From assembly GCA_903847405.1 (NCBI GenBank), contig CAINDP010000087.1, positions 1 to 41,915 on the forward strand: a DNA stretch of 41,915 nt, written 5' to 3'. The first letter of the stretch is position 1; the number at the start of each line of letters is the position of its first letter. Positions 6,917 to 14,627 of this stretch are shown here, in pieces. Source of the DNA: an uncultured Myxococcales bacterium. GTDB lineage: Bacteria > Myxococcota_A > UBA9042 > DTJE01. Below the pieces are notes generated by a model. The model was not told where the DNA came from, searched no databases, and worked only from the letters and a program-made list of their open reading frames with translations. The translations under genes and the position numbers were made by a program.

Positions 6917-7453
6917 TCACACCAGCGGGTCAAACCTTACGGCCGCTCGGATCGTGCCGAGGGCGATGAACATCCGATGGGGCCACGTCTCGGCTGCCAC
7001 GATCACGAAGCCGTACCGGAGGTAGAAGCGCTCCGCGTCCTCGTCCTTCGCATCCACGATGACGCCGAGGCACCCGATCTGGTCGGCCAGGTCGTTCACC
7101 CGGCGCAGGGCGTCCCGGAGCAATCGAGCACCGATGCCCTTGCCTTGTGCATCTTGATGGACGGCTAGACGCCCGAGCAGGGCAACGGGCAGCGGGTACC
7201 TGGGCAGGCGGACCTTCAAGGCCCGACCCGCCACCTCGGCCTCCACGTCGGCCATCGAGAGCGTGTAGAACCCGAGCACGGCATCACGGTCCCGCAGGAC
7301 GTAGGTCTTCCCGAGCCCCTGCCTGTCGTTGTCCAAGGCGTGGCGGACGAAAAAGTCGTCCGGGGGATGCTTCCCGCAGCGGAACCCGGACGCCGGGTCT
7401 TCCGGACGGATCGAGTCGGTCTCGTAGGGCGTCGGACGGGCCACTTCGGTCAT
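6917..7453 (-). CDS. GNAT acetyltransferase toxin (TacT/AtaT-like)
   Basis: This 178-residue protein starts at ATG 7453, overlapping the upstream RHH stop by one base (TGATG), which signals translational coupling. The acetyl-CoA pyrophosphate-binding loop is QGKGIG at 103-108 within LLGRLAVHQDAQGKGIGARL. VIVDAKDEDAERFYLRYGF carries the tyrosine (about 144) that acts as general acid in the family. Length, motif spacing and the preceding ribbon-helix-helix gene all fit type II GNAT toxins, which acetylate the amino acid on charged tRNA and stop translation. Which tRNA is attacked cannot be read from sequence. The terminator at 6859-6881 closes the operon. The module is compact and typical of horizontally exchanged stability elements. 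Confidence 0.88.
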   Translation of the reverse strand: MTEVARPTPYETDSIRPEDPASGFRCGKHPPDDFFVRHALDNDRQGLGKTYVLRDRDAVLGFYTLSMADVEAEVAGRALKVRLPRYPLPVALLGRLAVHQDAQGKGIGARLLRDALRRVNDLADQIGCLGVIVDAKDEDAERFYLRYGFVIVAAETWPHRMFIALGTIRAAVRFDPLV

Positions 7454-7794
7454 CAGGCCCTCGACGCCATCAACTTCCGCAGGTTCGCGTTCGGCTTCGC
7501 CGGTCGCGAAGCGAGCGCCGCCACCTTCTTCACGGCTGCCGCGGGCAAGGCCAGCGCCTGCCGGTGGGCGGTCCATTCGATTTGCGCAAGCGTCGGCGTC
7601 ACGATTTCGGTCGTGGACAGACTTCCTGCCGGACCCATCGAAACCACGCGACGGCCCTTCCGCACTTCGAGGATTGCCTTCAGGAACAAGGACAGCGCCT
7701 CGTCGATGATCTGGCTTCGGCTCACCCCGAGTTCGACGGCCATCTCGTCAAGGGCCATTGCCCGAGCATCAGGAACGGTTGCTTCGACACGCAT
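7453..7794 (-). CDS. Ribbon-helix-helix antitoxin
   Basis: This 113-residue protein starts at ATG 7794, with GGGAGGA 4 bases upstream; earlier in-frame starts lack a ribosome site. The N-terminal RHH fold is MRVEATVPDARAMALDEMA followed by LGVSRSQIIDEALSLFLKAI: one beta strand for DNA contact, then two helices. The C-terminal half (about 50-113) would wrap the GNAT toxin. Antitoxins of this type repress their own operon, more tightly in complex with toxin. A 16-bp perfect dyad at 7815-7830, between the -10 box and the start codon, is the likely operator. Confidence 0.87.
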   Translation of the reverse strand: MRVEATVPDARAMALDEMAVELGVSRSQIIDEALSLFLKAILEVRKGRRVVSMGPAGSLSTTEIVTPTLAQIEWTAHRQALALPAAAVKKVAALASRPAKPNANLRKLMASRA

Positions 7795-7814
7795 CGAGTC
7801 CTCCCGGATCACGC

Positions 7815-7830
7815 CCCTCACTTCTGAGGG
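7815..7830 (-). promoter_or_regulatory. Toxin-antitoxin operator dyad
   Basis: CCCTCA-CTTC-TGAGGG is a perfect 6-bp inverted repeat with a 4-base centre, lying 8 bp downstream of the -10 box and 20 bp before the antitoxin start. RHH proteins bind dyads of this size. Confidence 0.55.
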
Positions 7831-7838
7831 ACAATTGC

Positions 7839-7867
7839 AAAATAGGTCTTACGGAGGGCGGCGTCAA
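7839..7867 (-). promoter_or_regulatory. Sigma-70-type promoter of the toxin-antitoxin operon
   Basis: The minus strand reads TTGACG (7862-7867), a 17-bp spacer and TATTTT (7839-7844). This is the closest match to a housekeeping promoter in the window, in a locally AT-richer patch. Confidence 0.65.
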
Positions 7868-8075
7868 CAAGAGGGTGAAGGGCTTCGGGGAGACGGTTCC
7901 GTGACACAAGGTGCTGCGGCCCATCCTCGCGAAGCATCCCCGCGACCCGTTCGGGACCCGCGACGACCTGCTGGACGCCGTTCGCGCGGCGGCTTTGACA
8001 ACGTCGTCGCGGGCCGGATACGCTTGCCCGGCTGCGGGCGCCCCGATGGGGAGGCCCTCGCCAGGAGGCGCCCAC

Positions 8076-9893
8076 GTGAACGCCCTTTGCACCCGCCTCG
8101 CGGTCCTTGCCCTGTCGCTTGTCGTCCTCGCCGGGTGCCGGAAGGAGCACGCGTGGTCCGTCGCTGATGCGGACCCGGCGACCCTCCGGACCGTCGCCGG
8201 GGGCCAGGTCGTTGGCGGGCAGGGACGTTACGGCAGCCTCGCCTGGCTGGGCATCCCGTTCGCGGCCCCCCCCACGGGCGACCTCCGCTGGCGCGCCCCG
8301 CGCCTCCCCGAGCCCTGGACCGGCACCCGCCAGGCGCTGCGCTTCGCCCCGGCCTGTCCGCAGTTCGGCGGGCCGCTGACCCCCGGGAAGCAGGAAGGCG
8401 TGACCGGCAGCGAGGACTGCCTGTACCTGAACGTGTGGGCCCCACCGGGCGCGCAGAAACTGCCGGTGATGGTCTGGATCCACGGCGGCGGGAACAGCCT
8501 GGGCAGCGCCGAGCCCTACGAGGCCGGCCACCTCGCCACCAGCCAGAACGTGGTCGTCGTCACCACGCAGTACCGCCTGGGACCGCTGGGCTGGTTGCGG
8601 CACAAGGCCCTGCGCTCCGACGCGACCGACTCCCTGGAAGCCTCCGGAAACTTCGCCACGCTGGACCTGATCCGCACCCTGCAGTGGGTGCGGGACGACA
8701 TCGCCGCCTTCGGGGGCGACCCGGACAACGTGACGATCTTCGGCGAATCGGCGGGGGGGACGAACGTCTTCACGCTGCTGGTGTCGCCCCCGGCCCGGGG
8801 CCTGTTCCAGCGTGCCATCGTCCAGAGCGGCGTCCTGTCCAACACGACGCCCGACCAGGCGGAGCGCTTCACGGACGACGCCACCGCCGGTCACCGGAAC
8901 AGTTCCGGCGAGGTGCTGGCCCGCCTGCTTCAGGCGGACGGCAAGGCCGGCAACCGGGGGGACGCGAAGGCCCGGATCGCCGCGATGGCCGACGCGGAGG
9001 TCGCCGCCTTCCTGCGCTCCCGGAGCGTGGACCAGGTCCTGGCCGAATACGCGGACGGACGGATCGCCGGCATGCTCGACATGCCGACGGTCATCCACGA
9101 CGGGGCCCTGCTTCCGACCGGCGAGTTCGTCGACGCGCTGGCGCAGCCGGACGGGTGGGCGCGGGTCCCGACCATCGTGGGTACCAACCGGGATGAGATG
9201 AAGCTGTTCCTGATGTTCCGGAAGGAGTTCGTCCGGTGGACGTTCGGACTGATCCCCCGGTTCGTCGATTCCCAGCGGTACGACGTCGCCTCCGAGTACC
9301 TCAGCCGCACGTGGAAGGTGGCCTCGGCGGACCAGCCCGCGACGGCCATGCGACGCTCGGGCGCGACCGAGGTGTACCTCTACCGGTTCGACTGGGACGA
9401 GGAGCCGACGGTCGCCGGGGCCGACCTGTCGAAGCTGGTCGGCGCCGCCCACGCCATCGAGATCCCGTTCGTTTTCGGCCACTTCGACCTTGGGCCAGCC
9501 GGCAAGAACCTGTTCCCCCAGGCGACCGCCGCGTCCCGCGGGCGGCTTTCGGACTCGATGATGGCCTACTGGGCGAACTTCGCGCGCACGGGCTCGCCCG
9601 GCCGCGGCCCGGGCGACCAGCCCGAATGGACGGCGTGGGACCCCTCCCCGTCACCGCGGTTCATGGTGTTTGCCCCGCAGGCTCGGGGCGGGCCGAACCT
9701 GGCCACGGGCGCCGACACCATCCAGAAGGTGATCGCCGACATCGACGCCGACCCGCGCATCGCCGCCCAGGTGGATCGGTGCCGCCTGTTCCACTCGATG
9801 GCAGGCTGGACGCAGGCACTGACGCGCGAGTCCTACCCGCGGGCGGGCAGGGACGGCTGCGCAGGATTCCCCTTCGATGACTTCCCGCGGTAG
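8076..9893 (+). CDS. Type-B carboxylesterase lipoprotein
   Basis: This 605-residue enzyme starts at GTG 8076, which has AGGAGG 7 bases upstream and gives a clean leader ending in lipobox LAGC (Cys21). An ATG at 8046 would extend the leader and is less likely. It is a full-length alpha/beta-hydrolase of PF00135. The family N-terminal motif LAWLGIPFAAPPTGDLRW is present, with the EDCLYLNVW segment, oxyanion loop HGGGN (His136), nucleophile Ser225 in FGESAGG, acid Glu374 in GTNRDEM and His459 in AAHAIEIPFVFG. Exported members hydrolyse carboxylic esters at the cell surface. A single-gene transcript is likely: it diverges from the toxin-antitoxin operon, and what follows is a gene remnant. Confidence 0.93.
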   Translation: MNALCTRLAVLALSLVVLAGCRKEHAWSVADADPATLRTVAGGQVVGGQGRYGSLAWLGIPFAAPPTGDLRWRAPRLPEPWTGTRQALRFAPACPQFGGPLTPGKQEGVTGSEDCLYLNVWAPPGAQKLPVMVWIHGGGNSLGSAEPYEAGHLATSQNVVVVTTQYRLGPLGWLRHKALRSDATDSLEASGNFATLDLIRTLQWVRDDIAAFGGDPDNVTIFGESAGGTNVFTLLVSPPARGLFQRAIVQSGVLSNTTPDQAERFTDDATAGHRNSSGEVLARLLQADGKAGNRGDAKARIAAMADAEVAAFLRSRSVDQVLAEYADGRIAGMLDMPTVIHDGALLPTGEFVDALAQPDGWARVPTIVGTNRDEMKLFLMFRKEFVRWTFGLIPRFVDSQRYDVASEYLSRTWKVASADQPATAMRRSGATEVYLYRFDWDEEPTVAGADLSKLVGAAHAIEIPFVFGHFDLGPAGKNLFPQATAASRGRLSDSMMAYWANFARTGSPGRGPGDQPEWTAWDPSPSPRFMVFAPQARGGPNLATGADTIQKVIADIDADPRIAAQVDRCRLFHSMAGWTQALTRESYPRAGRDGCAGFPFDDFPR

Positions 9894-9934
9894 GAGGGCG
9901 TCGGGCACCGCTTTGCGGCGAAGCGCCTCTGCCC

Positions 9935-10006
9935 GCGTCCCACGGCATCGCGGATACGCACAAGGACCAGGTCAACGCCGACCTGCCGGCCTTCCTGAAG
10001 GACTGA
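9935..10006 (+). pseudogene. 3' remnant of an alpha/beta hydrolase (non-heme chloroperoxidase-like)
   Basis: A short plus-strand frame out of register with the esterase reads HGIA then THKDQVNADLPAFLKD and stops at 10004-10006. This matches the very C-terminus of non-heme chloroperoxidase-type hydrolases (APHG...THKDRLNADLLAFLK), where the His belongs to the catalytic triad. No start codon, ribosome site or upstream body remains, so only the tail of a deleted gene is left. Confidence 0.6.
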
Positions 10007-10499
10007 GGTCGCGTTTCCCCTTTGAACTCCCTGTCGCAGGCCGCCGCGTCGATGTCGAACGGCCGTCCGACGACCGTTCCTGGTTGCCCTCGCGATGCAG
10101 TCCGAGTCCCCACGCATGGCTGCGCACCCGCGACGGCGCGTGGGCGAACAGGCCGGAAAGGACGATCACCGCCACGAACGCTTCGGGACGCCACTCGGGC
10201 TGGAACCGGGCCAGGCCCAGGAGGACCAGTTTCAGCAGGATGGCCTGCCCCTTCAGTTGCAGCAGCCAATGGGCGTCCGTCCAGACGTACAGCAGGACCA
10301 GCAGCGCGCCGGTGGCCAGGGTCAGATGCCCGAACGCCTGCCACTGGGCCTCGGGCAGCGCGAACAGGTACCCGCCGCCCATGCCGGCCACGCCCACCAG
10401 GTGGGCGCAGCGCAGTCCGATGTTGACCCACCGCTGGCCGGGGAAGGATCGGGGCGGGGGCGGGAGGAAGCGGCCGGGCCGCTTCTTGGAAATGTCCAC
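9972..10499 (-). CDS. Small integral membrane protein with an unusual tail
   Basis: This 175-residue protein starts at GTG 10499 behind GGGAGGT. Residues about 27-125 form roughly four membrane helices, including WVNIGLRCAHLVGVAGMGGG, HLTLATGALLVLLYVW and a helix with the Leu-rich ILLKLVLLGLARF. The His/Arg-bearing first helix recalls small CopD-like or cytochrome-b561-like proteins, but I do not recognise the family. The last 45-50 residues are hydrophilic, low-complexity and antisense to the hydrolase remnant. That suggests the original 3' end was lost in a rearrangement and the frame now runs on to a chance stop. It is the last gene of the DUF2330-barrel-CrcB operon, 25 bp after crcB. Confidence 0.65.
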   Translation of the reverse strand: MDISKKRPGRFLPPPPRSFPGQRWVNIGLRCAHLVGVAGMGGGYLFALPEAQWQAFGHLTLATGALLVLLYVWTDAHWLLQLKGQAILLKLVLLGLARFQPEWRPEAFVAVIVLSGLFAHAPSRVRSHAWGLGLHREGNQERSSDGRSTSTRRPATGSSKGKRDLSPSGRPAGRR

Positions 10500-10524
10500 G
10501 AAGTACCTCCCGAGGCCTTCGATC

Positions 10525-10914
10525 CTACCCGGTCCAGGTCGACACGAGGTCGGCCACCTTCAGGCCGGCGAGTCCGGCCAGCAGGCAGCCCAGGACCGTC
10601 CCGCCCAGGTTGATCGCGGCCGTCCCCCAGTTCCCGTCGTCCAGCAGCCGCAGCGTTTCATGGTTGAAGGACGAGTAGGTCGTGAAGCCCCCCAGGATCC
10701 CGGTCGTCAGGAACAGGCGCAGTTGCCCCGGGACCAGCCCGGTGGTCAGCGCCAGACGCATCACCAGGGCGATCAGGAACGACCCCACGACGTTGACGAT
10801 CAAGGTCCCGAAGGGAAAGCCCGGGCCGAACGCCGCCGACGCCCAGGTGCCGACCAGGTAGCGGGCGCCGGAACCCAGGGCGCCCCCGCAGCAGACCCAC
10901 AGGAACGGGATCAT
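10525..10914 (-). CDS. crcB: Fluoride-specific ion channel CrcB/Fluc
   Basis: This 129-residue protein is the usual length for Fluc channels and has four membrane helices. Family marks are the N-terminal GGALGSGARYLVG, the pore asparagine in GTLIVNVVGSFLIAL and the helix-break signature GILGGFTTYSSFNHE, which holds the central sodium site and the Phe-box. It works as a dual-topology dimer that exports fluoride down its gradient. A single gene is present, implying a homodimer. No fluoride riboswitch is evident upstream; the gene lies only 35 bp after the barrel gene and is likely co-transcribed with it. The ribosome site (GGGGGT) is weak. Confidence 0.94.
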   Translation of the reverse strand: MIPFLWVCCGGALGSGARYLVGTWASAAFGPGFPFGTLIVNVVGSFLIALVMRLALTTGLVPGQLRLFLTTGILGGFTTYSSFNHETLRLLDDGNWGTAAINLGGTVLGCLLAGLAGLKVADLVSTWTG

Positions 10915-10949
10915 CGACACCCCCGACGTTGAAGACCGCCGCCGTCCGG

Positions 10950-11567
10950 TCAGAACCGGAACTGTACACCGGCCTGGGGCGCAAAGGTGCCTTGGGAGCG
11001 GACCAGCCAGGAGGCAATGTAGTCCAGCCGGATCGCCAGGGCGACGACCGCGTGGTCCAGGGTGGCGAGTTCGTAGGTGGTCCCAACGCCCAGGATGAGG
11101 CAGGGCGGGTAGAATGCCCCGCCTTCGTTGTCCCGGGAGCCCACCAGCGTGCCGCCGATGCCCCAGCCCAGATCCAGCGCGAACCCCCGCGGCAGGTCGA
11201 TCGCGAACACCACCCCGCTGTGCGGCAGCAAGGTGGTCCGCCAGCCGTAGTGGTCCAGCAGCTTGAAGCCCGGGACCCACGCGTCGTTGGCGTAGCGATC
11301 CTTCCCCCACTGCATCGCGCCGACGATCAGGCCGACGCGCAGGCCCAGGCGGACACGCTTGCCGGTCCGCCACGTCAGCCAGAGGTCGATCGCGCCGGCG
11401 CCGTTGCCCGTGGGTTCCCGGGTGCCCACCGACGCGATCCCCCCGACGTTGCAGGTCAGGTCGAACTCGACGCGGCCCATGCGTTTCAGATCGGGCGCCG
11501 CCGTGGACACAGTCGGGATCACCGACACGGTCAGCATCGCCAGGACGGCGCACATCAGGAGGCGCAT
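10950..11567 (-). CDS. Outer-membrane beta-barrel-like protein
   Basis: This 205-residue protein starts at ATG 11567 behind GGGGAGG, inside the last 13 bases of the preceding DUF2330 gene, so the two are translationally coupled. A signal peptide (about 1-25) ends in VSTAA. The mature part alternates hydrophobic and polar residues with aromatic girdle residues (for example AIDLWLTWRT, ALDLGWGIGGTLVG, AIRLDYIASWLV) and ends in GVQFRF, a C-terminal phenylalanine as needed for BAM recognition. It would form a small 8-10 stranded barrel. No specific family is recognised. The partner DUF2330 protein is also exported. Confidence 0.75.
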   Translation of the reverse strand: MRLLMCAVLAMLTVSVIPTVSTAAPDLKRMGRVEFDLTCNVGGIASVGTREPTGNGAGAIDLWLTWRTGKRVRLGLRVGLIVGAMQWGKDRYANDAWVPGFKLLDHYGWRTTLLPHSGVVFAIDLPRGFALDLGWGIGGTLVGSRDNEGGAFYPPCLILGVGTTYELATLDHAVVALAIRLDYIASWLVRSQGTFAPQAGVQFRF

Positions 11568-13213
11568 ACGCGACCTCCCCTGCGGCGCAGCCATGCGGCC
11601 AGGAACAGTTGCGCGGCAGCCAGGATCGCCAGCGCAGGCAGCGTGTGGATCCCCGTCCGCGGCGTGCCGGGCGTGCCGGGCCCGCCGAAGTCCGGGGCCA
11701 CCGTCGCGGTCGCGCCCCCGTAGCACACGTCATCGCAGTCCAGGCCGCATCCGGAGGTGATGGTGACGGCCAGTGCGTCGTGGTCGGGCAGGGGGTCCTG
11801 CATCTCGTCGCCTGCGATCGCGGCGACAACGGGGGGCATGCAGCCTTTCCAATAGGTGTCGATGTCGTCGCACGTCCACCCCAGGGGGCAGGTTTCGGCG
11901 CTTTCGCAAACCTTGATGCAGGCGCCGGTGCCGTCGGAGGTCGTGCAGGTCGTCGGCTCCCAGGACCAGCCCCACCCGGGGCAATGGCCGTCGGAAGTAC
12001 ACGACCCGGCGGACGCCCCCCGGCCCACCCGGAAGACCAGATCCCGGTCCATCGCCGCCGGCGGAAGGCGGGCCTCATAGCGGGTGATCCGGGCCTCCCC
12101 CGCAAGCCATCCCTGGACGTCCGGCGTCCACGTCGTCGGGATGCCGGTGAAGGCGGCGGCGGTTTCCACGCACCAGTCCTGCTCCTGGGCAAAGAAGTTG
12201 TCGGCCCCGTAGGCCTTGCACAGCCTGCGGTTCCCCAGGAACGCGGCCCGCCGCGACGCCAGCCCGTCGTGGAAGGTCACCGCCAGGGCGCTCGGATTCG
12301 CCGCAAGGGCCTGGTCCACGCAGGCCTGGTATGCCCCGGCGGACGTTGCCGCGCATGCGGGCACGGCCGCGTCGAACCCGTCCAGCACCACGTTCGTGGT
12401 CGTCGCACCGGCGCCGCGATCCGCGGGATTCACCACGTACAGCGTCACGCCCAGCGTCCGGCCCTCGGCCACGCCCAGTTTCGTCAGCCGCAGCGGGTAC
12501 GACGGCGGATCCCGGGAATCCAGCGCGAAGCGCACGGCGGGAAACACGTCGTGCTCGCCGGCCGGCACGCCCAGCCGGGCCGCGAAGTAGCACCCGTAGT
12601 CGCTGCCGCGGCCCGTCACGAAGTCCGCCAGTTCCGGAGGGTTGTCATAGCCGCCCCGGTCCAGCCATTCCGGGATGTCGGCCGGGTTTTCGGCGGAAAT
12701 CACCACGAAATCCAGGTTCCCGATGCTGCCCGACTGCCAGATGTCCACGTCCAGTGGCCGTTGGCCGTTCGTCGCCACAGACGTCTCGCCGTCGTCCATC
12801 CCGCCCGAGGTCGATCCGCCGCCGAACAGGTCCGGCAGGCAACTGGCGCTCTGGTCGGAGCACATGCAGGTCTGGAGGCAGACCTCCAGGAACAGCGGCG
12901 CCGTCACCAGGCCCAGTTCCGCCAGCACCTTCGGATCCGCGGCCGATACCGTCGGGCAGTGTGCGAAGGGGACCAGCCACGCCACGCCGGCCTTCGGACG
13001 GTCGTACTTCGGCTCCAGGATCAGGGACCACGCGGCCCCCTCCCGCACCAGCGCGGCCCGCTGGGTCGTGGGCACGGCCTTCCCGATTTCCCCGCCCGTA
13101 CCCACGGCGGCGGACTTGTACACGTAGGCCATCCCGTCCGCTCGGGCGGTTTCTGCCCCCCCCAGGAGGGCCGTGAACGCGGCGAACAGCAGGGCCGCAC
13201 AGGTCCTTGTCAT
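11555..13213 (-). CDS. DUF2330 exported protein with C-terminal membrane anchor
   Basis: This 552-residue protein starts at ATG 13213 with GGTGGAG 7 bases upstream. A signal peptide ends at TARA. The N-terminal half matches DUF2330, frequent in Myxococcota and relatives: YVYKSAAVGTGGEIGKAVPT, AAWSLILEPKYDRPKAGVAW and VPFAHCPTV. Residues about 400-470 carry two Cys-rich modules (SCTSDGHCPGWGW and CKxCESAETCPLGWTCDD), also typical of secreted proteins of this lineage. The C-terminus has a Gly/Pro/Thr linker, one hydrophobic helix (LPALAILAAAQLFLAAWL) and a basic RRRGG tail, so it is a type I-like anchor resembling sorting tags but without a clear GC motif. Function unknown. Confidence 0.85.
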   Translation of the reverse strand: MTRTCAALLFAAFTALLGGAETARADGMAYVYKSAAVGTGGEIGKAVPTTQRAALVREGAAWSLILEPKYDRPKAGVAWLVPFAHCPTVSAADPKVLAELGLVTAPLFLEVCLQTCMCSDQSASCLPDLFGGGSTSGGMDDGETSVATNGQRPLDVDIWQSGSIGNLDFVVISAENPADIPEWLDRGGYDNPPELADFVTGRGSDYGCYFAARLGVPAGEHDVFPAVRFALDSRDPPSYPLRLTKLGVAEGRTLGVTLYVVNPADRGAGATTTNVVLDGFDAAVPACAATSAGAYQACVDQALAANPSALAVTFHDGLASRRAAFLGNRRLCKAYGADNFFAQEQDWCVETAAAFTGIPTTWTPDVQGWLAGEARITRYEARLPPAAMDRDLVFRVGRGASAGSCTSDGHCPGWGWSWEPTTCTTSDGTGACIKVCESAETCPLGWTCDDIDTYWKGCMPPVVAAIAGDEMQDPLPDHDALAVTITSGCGLDCDDVCYGGATATVAPDFGGPGTPGTPRTGIHTLPALAILAAAQLFLAAWLRRRGGRVCAS

Positions 13214-13298
13214 GGACGATCTCCACCGGGCGTCTGGGGGAAAGAGTGCCCGATCCGAGGGGGGAATTCCAATGTCATTCGATTGCGTTCGGGGGGCG

Positions 13299-13329
13299 CG
13301 TTTCGGTAGCATGGGAACGCTGCGAAACG
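13299..13329. promoter_or_regulatory. Spaced dyad in divergent promoter region
   Basis: CGTTTCG (13299-13305) and its exact complement CGAAACG (13323-13329) are separated by 17 bp, just before the GTG at 13340. TTGCGT and TAGCAT hexamers, 18 bp apart (13284-13313), overlap it as a possible plus-strand promoter. It may be a repressor site for the Cys-rich lipoprotein gene. Confidence 0.35.
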
Positions 13330-13339
13330 GTGGTGGCCC

Positions 13340-14563
13340 GTGAACCGAAGGATCGCGCTGTGCGCGTGCCTGCTGCTGGCCCTGGCCGCGTGCGGCGGCG
13401 GGTCGGGCACGAGCGGCGCCGATGCCGCAGTGGAATACGACGTGCCCGAGGATCCCGGAGCCGCCGAGGACGCGGCACCCGAAACGGTACCCGACGCGGC
13501 GATGGACCTCGGCCCCGAAACCTGCACGCCGGATTGCGCAAGCCGCGAGTGCGGCGACGACGGCTGCGGCGGCAGTTGCGGGACCTGCCCTGGCGGATGC
13601 GGCGGGATCCTGACCTGCTACGAGGGCTCCTGCGGCGCCGTCCCCTGCTGCCCCAACTGCGCAGAACGCCAATGCGGATCGGACGGCTGCTACGGCACCT
13701 GCGGCACCTGCGCCGGCCCCGACATGGAGTGTGACATGCTGCGGGGCGAGTGCGTGGTGCACTGCGACTGGACCACCGACCGTCCCTTCCTGTGGAGCGC
13801 GACGGGCGTCGTGTCGTCGATGCAGACGCCCGCCACCACCGCGATCGTTCAGGCGACATGCTTCGACTATACAGGCGACGGCCTGGGGGACAACGGGTTG
13901 AAGGGCCTGGCGGACCAGGTCAACGGCCCGATCGCCGACGCGATCGCGGCAGGCTCCTTCGCGCTGCTGCTGGAACTGGCCGGCGTGACGGACTTCACCG
14001 ATACGGCGTCCTTCGTGCTGAACGGCCTGGTGGGCACGTCCACCGCAACCCCGCCCGTCGCCCAGGGCGACTTCCTGGTCCAGGAAAGGTCCTACGTTCC
14101 GGACATCTGCCTGCCCATGATCCAGTTCCAGGGCGCCCGCATCACCGCCGGCGCGCTGGCCGCCGGCCCGCACGAGTTCCAGTTGAGCATCCCGGTTTCC
14201 GAAGGCCTGGTCATCGACGCGACCCTGATCCAGGCGATGATCAAGGCGAACATCACCGCCGGCGCCACGGCCGACGGCTTCGCGGCGACCGACGGTGTGC
14301 TGTCCGGCGTGCTGACGAAACTGCAACTGGAAACGGCGATCGCCAAGCTGCAGGCCTCCTGCGACGCGGCCCCGGCCGACGCCAAGCCCGACTACTGCTC
14401 CTCCCTGAAGTTTGCCTTCTCCGCCATGACCCTGCTGTTCGACCTCCACCAGGTCGGCGACGGGACCTTCGTCGCCAGGACGAAGGAACTCCCCGGCGAC
14501 GCCGCCTCGGTGTGCCTGACGTTCACGCTGTCGAAGGCAAGGGTCATCGACATGGCGCCCTGA
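13340..14563 (+). CDS. Cys-rich lipoprotein with stalk
   Basis: This 407-residue protein begins at GTG 13340, the only start that places the leader correctly; the ribosome site is poor. The lipobox is LAAC (Cys18). A short acidic stalk (about 19-60) with Asp/Ala/Pro/Glu follows. Residues about 60-140 contain two copies of a cysteine module, CxPxCxxRECGDDGCGGSCGTC and the variant CAERQCGSDGCYGTCGTC, a pattern common in surface lipoproteins of this lineage. The C-terminal 260 residues form an alpha/beta domain of unknown family beginning WTTDRPFLWSATGVV. It diverges from the DUF2330 operon across 126 bp and is followed at 64 bp by the diguanylate cyclase gene. Confidence 0.83.
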   Translation: MNRRIALCACLLLALAACGGGSGTSGADAAVEYDVPEDPGAAEDAAPETVPDAAMDLGPETCTPDCASRECGDDGCGGSCGTCPGGCGGILTCYEGSCGAVPCCPNCAERQCGSDGCYGTCGTCAGPDMECDMLRGECVVHCDWTTDRPFLWSATGVVSSMQTPATTAIVQATCFDYTGDGLGDNGLKGLADQVNGPIADAIAAGSFALLLELAGVTDFTDTASFVLNGLVGTSTATPPVAQGDFLVQERSYVPDICLPMIQFQGARITAGALAAGPHEFQLSIPVSEGLVIDATLIQAMIKANITAGATADGFAATDGVLSGVLTKLQLETAIAKLQASCDAAPADAKPDYCSSLKFAFSAMTLLFDLHQVGDGTFVARTKELPGDAASVCLTFTLSKARVIDMAP

Positions 14564-14627
14564 CGTCGTTCCTTTGTCATTCCCGGACCCCACGGACCAG
14601 AATAGGCGGGGGAACCTCGGGGACGCC

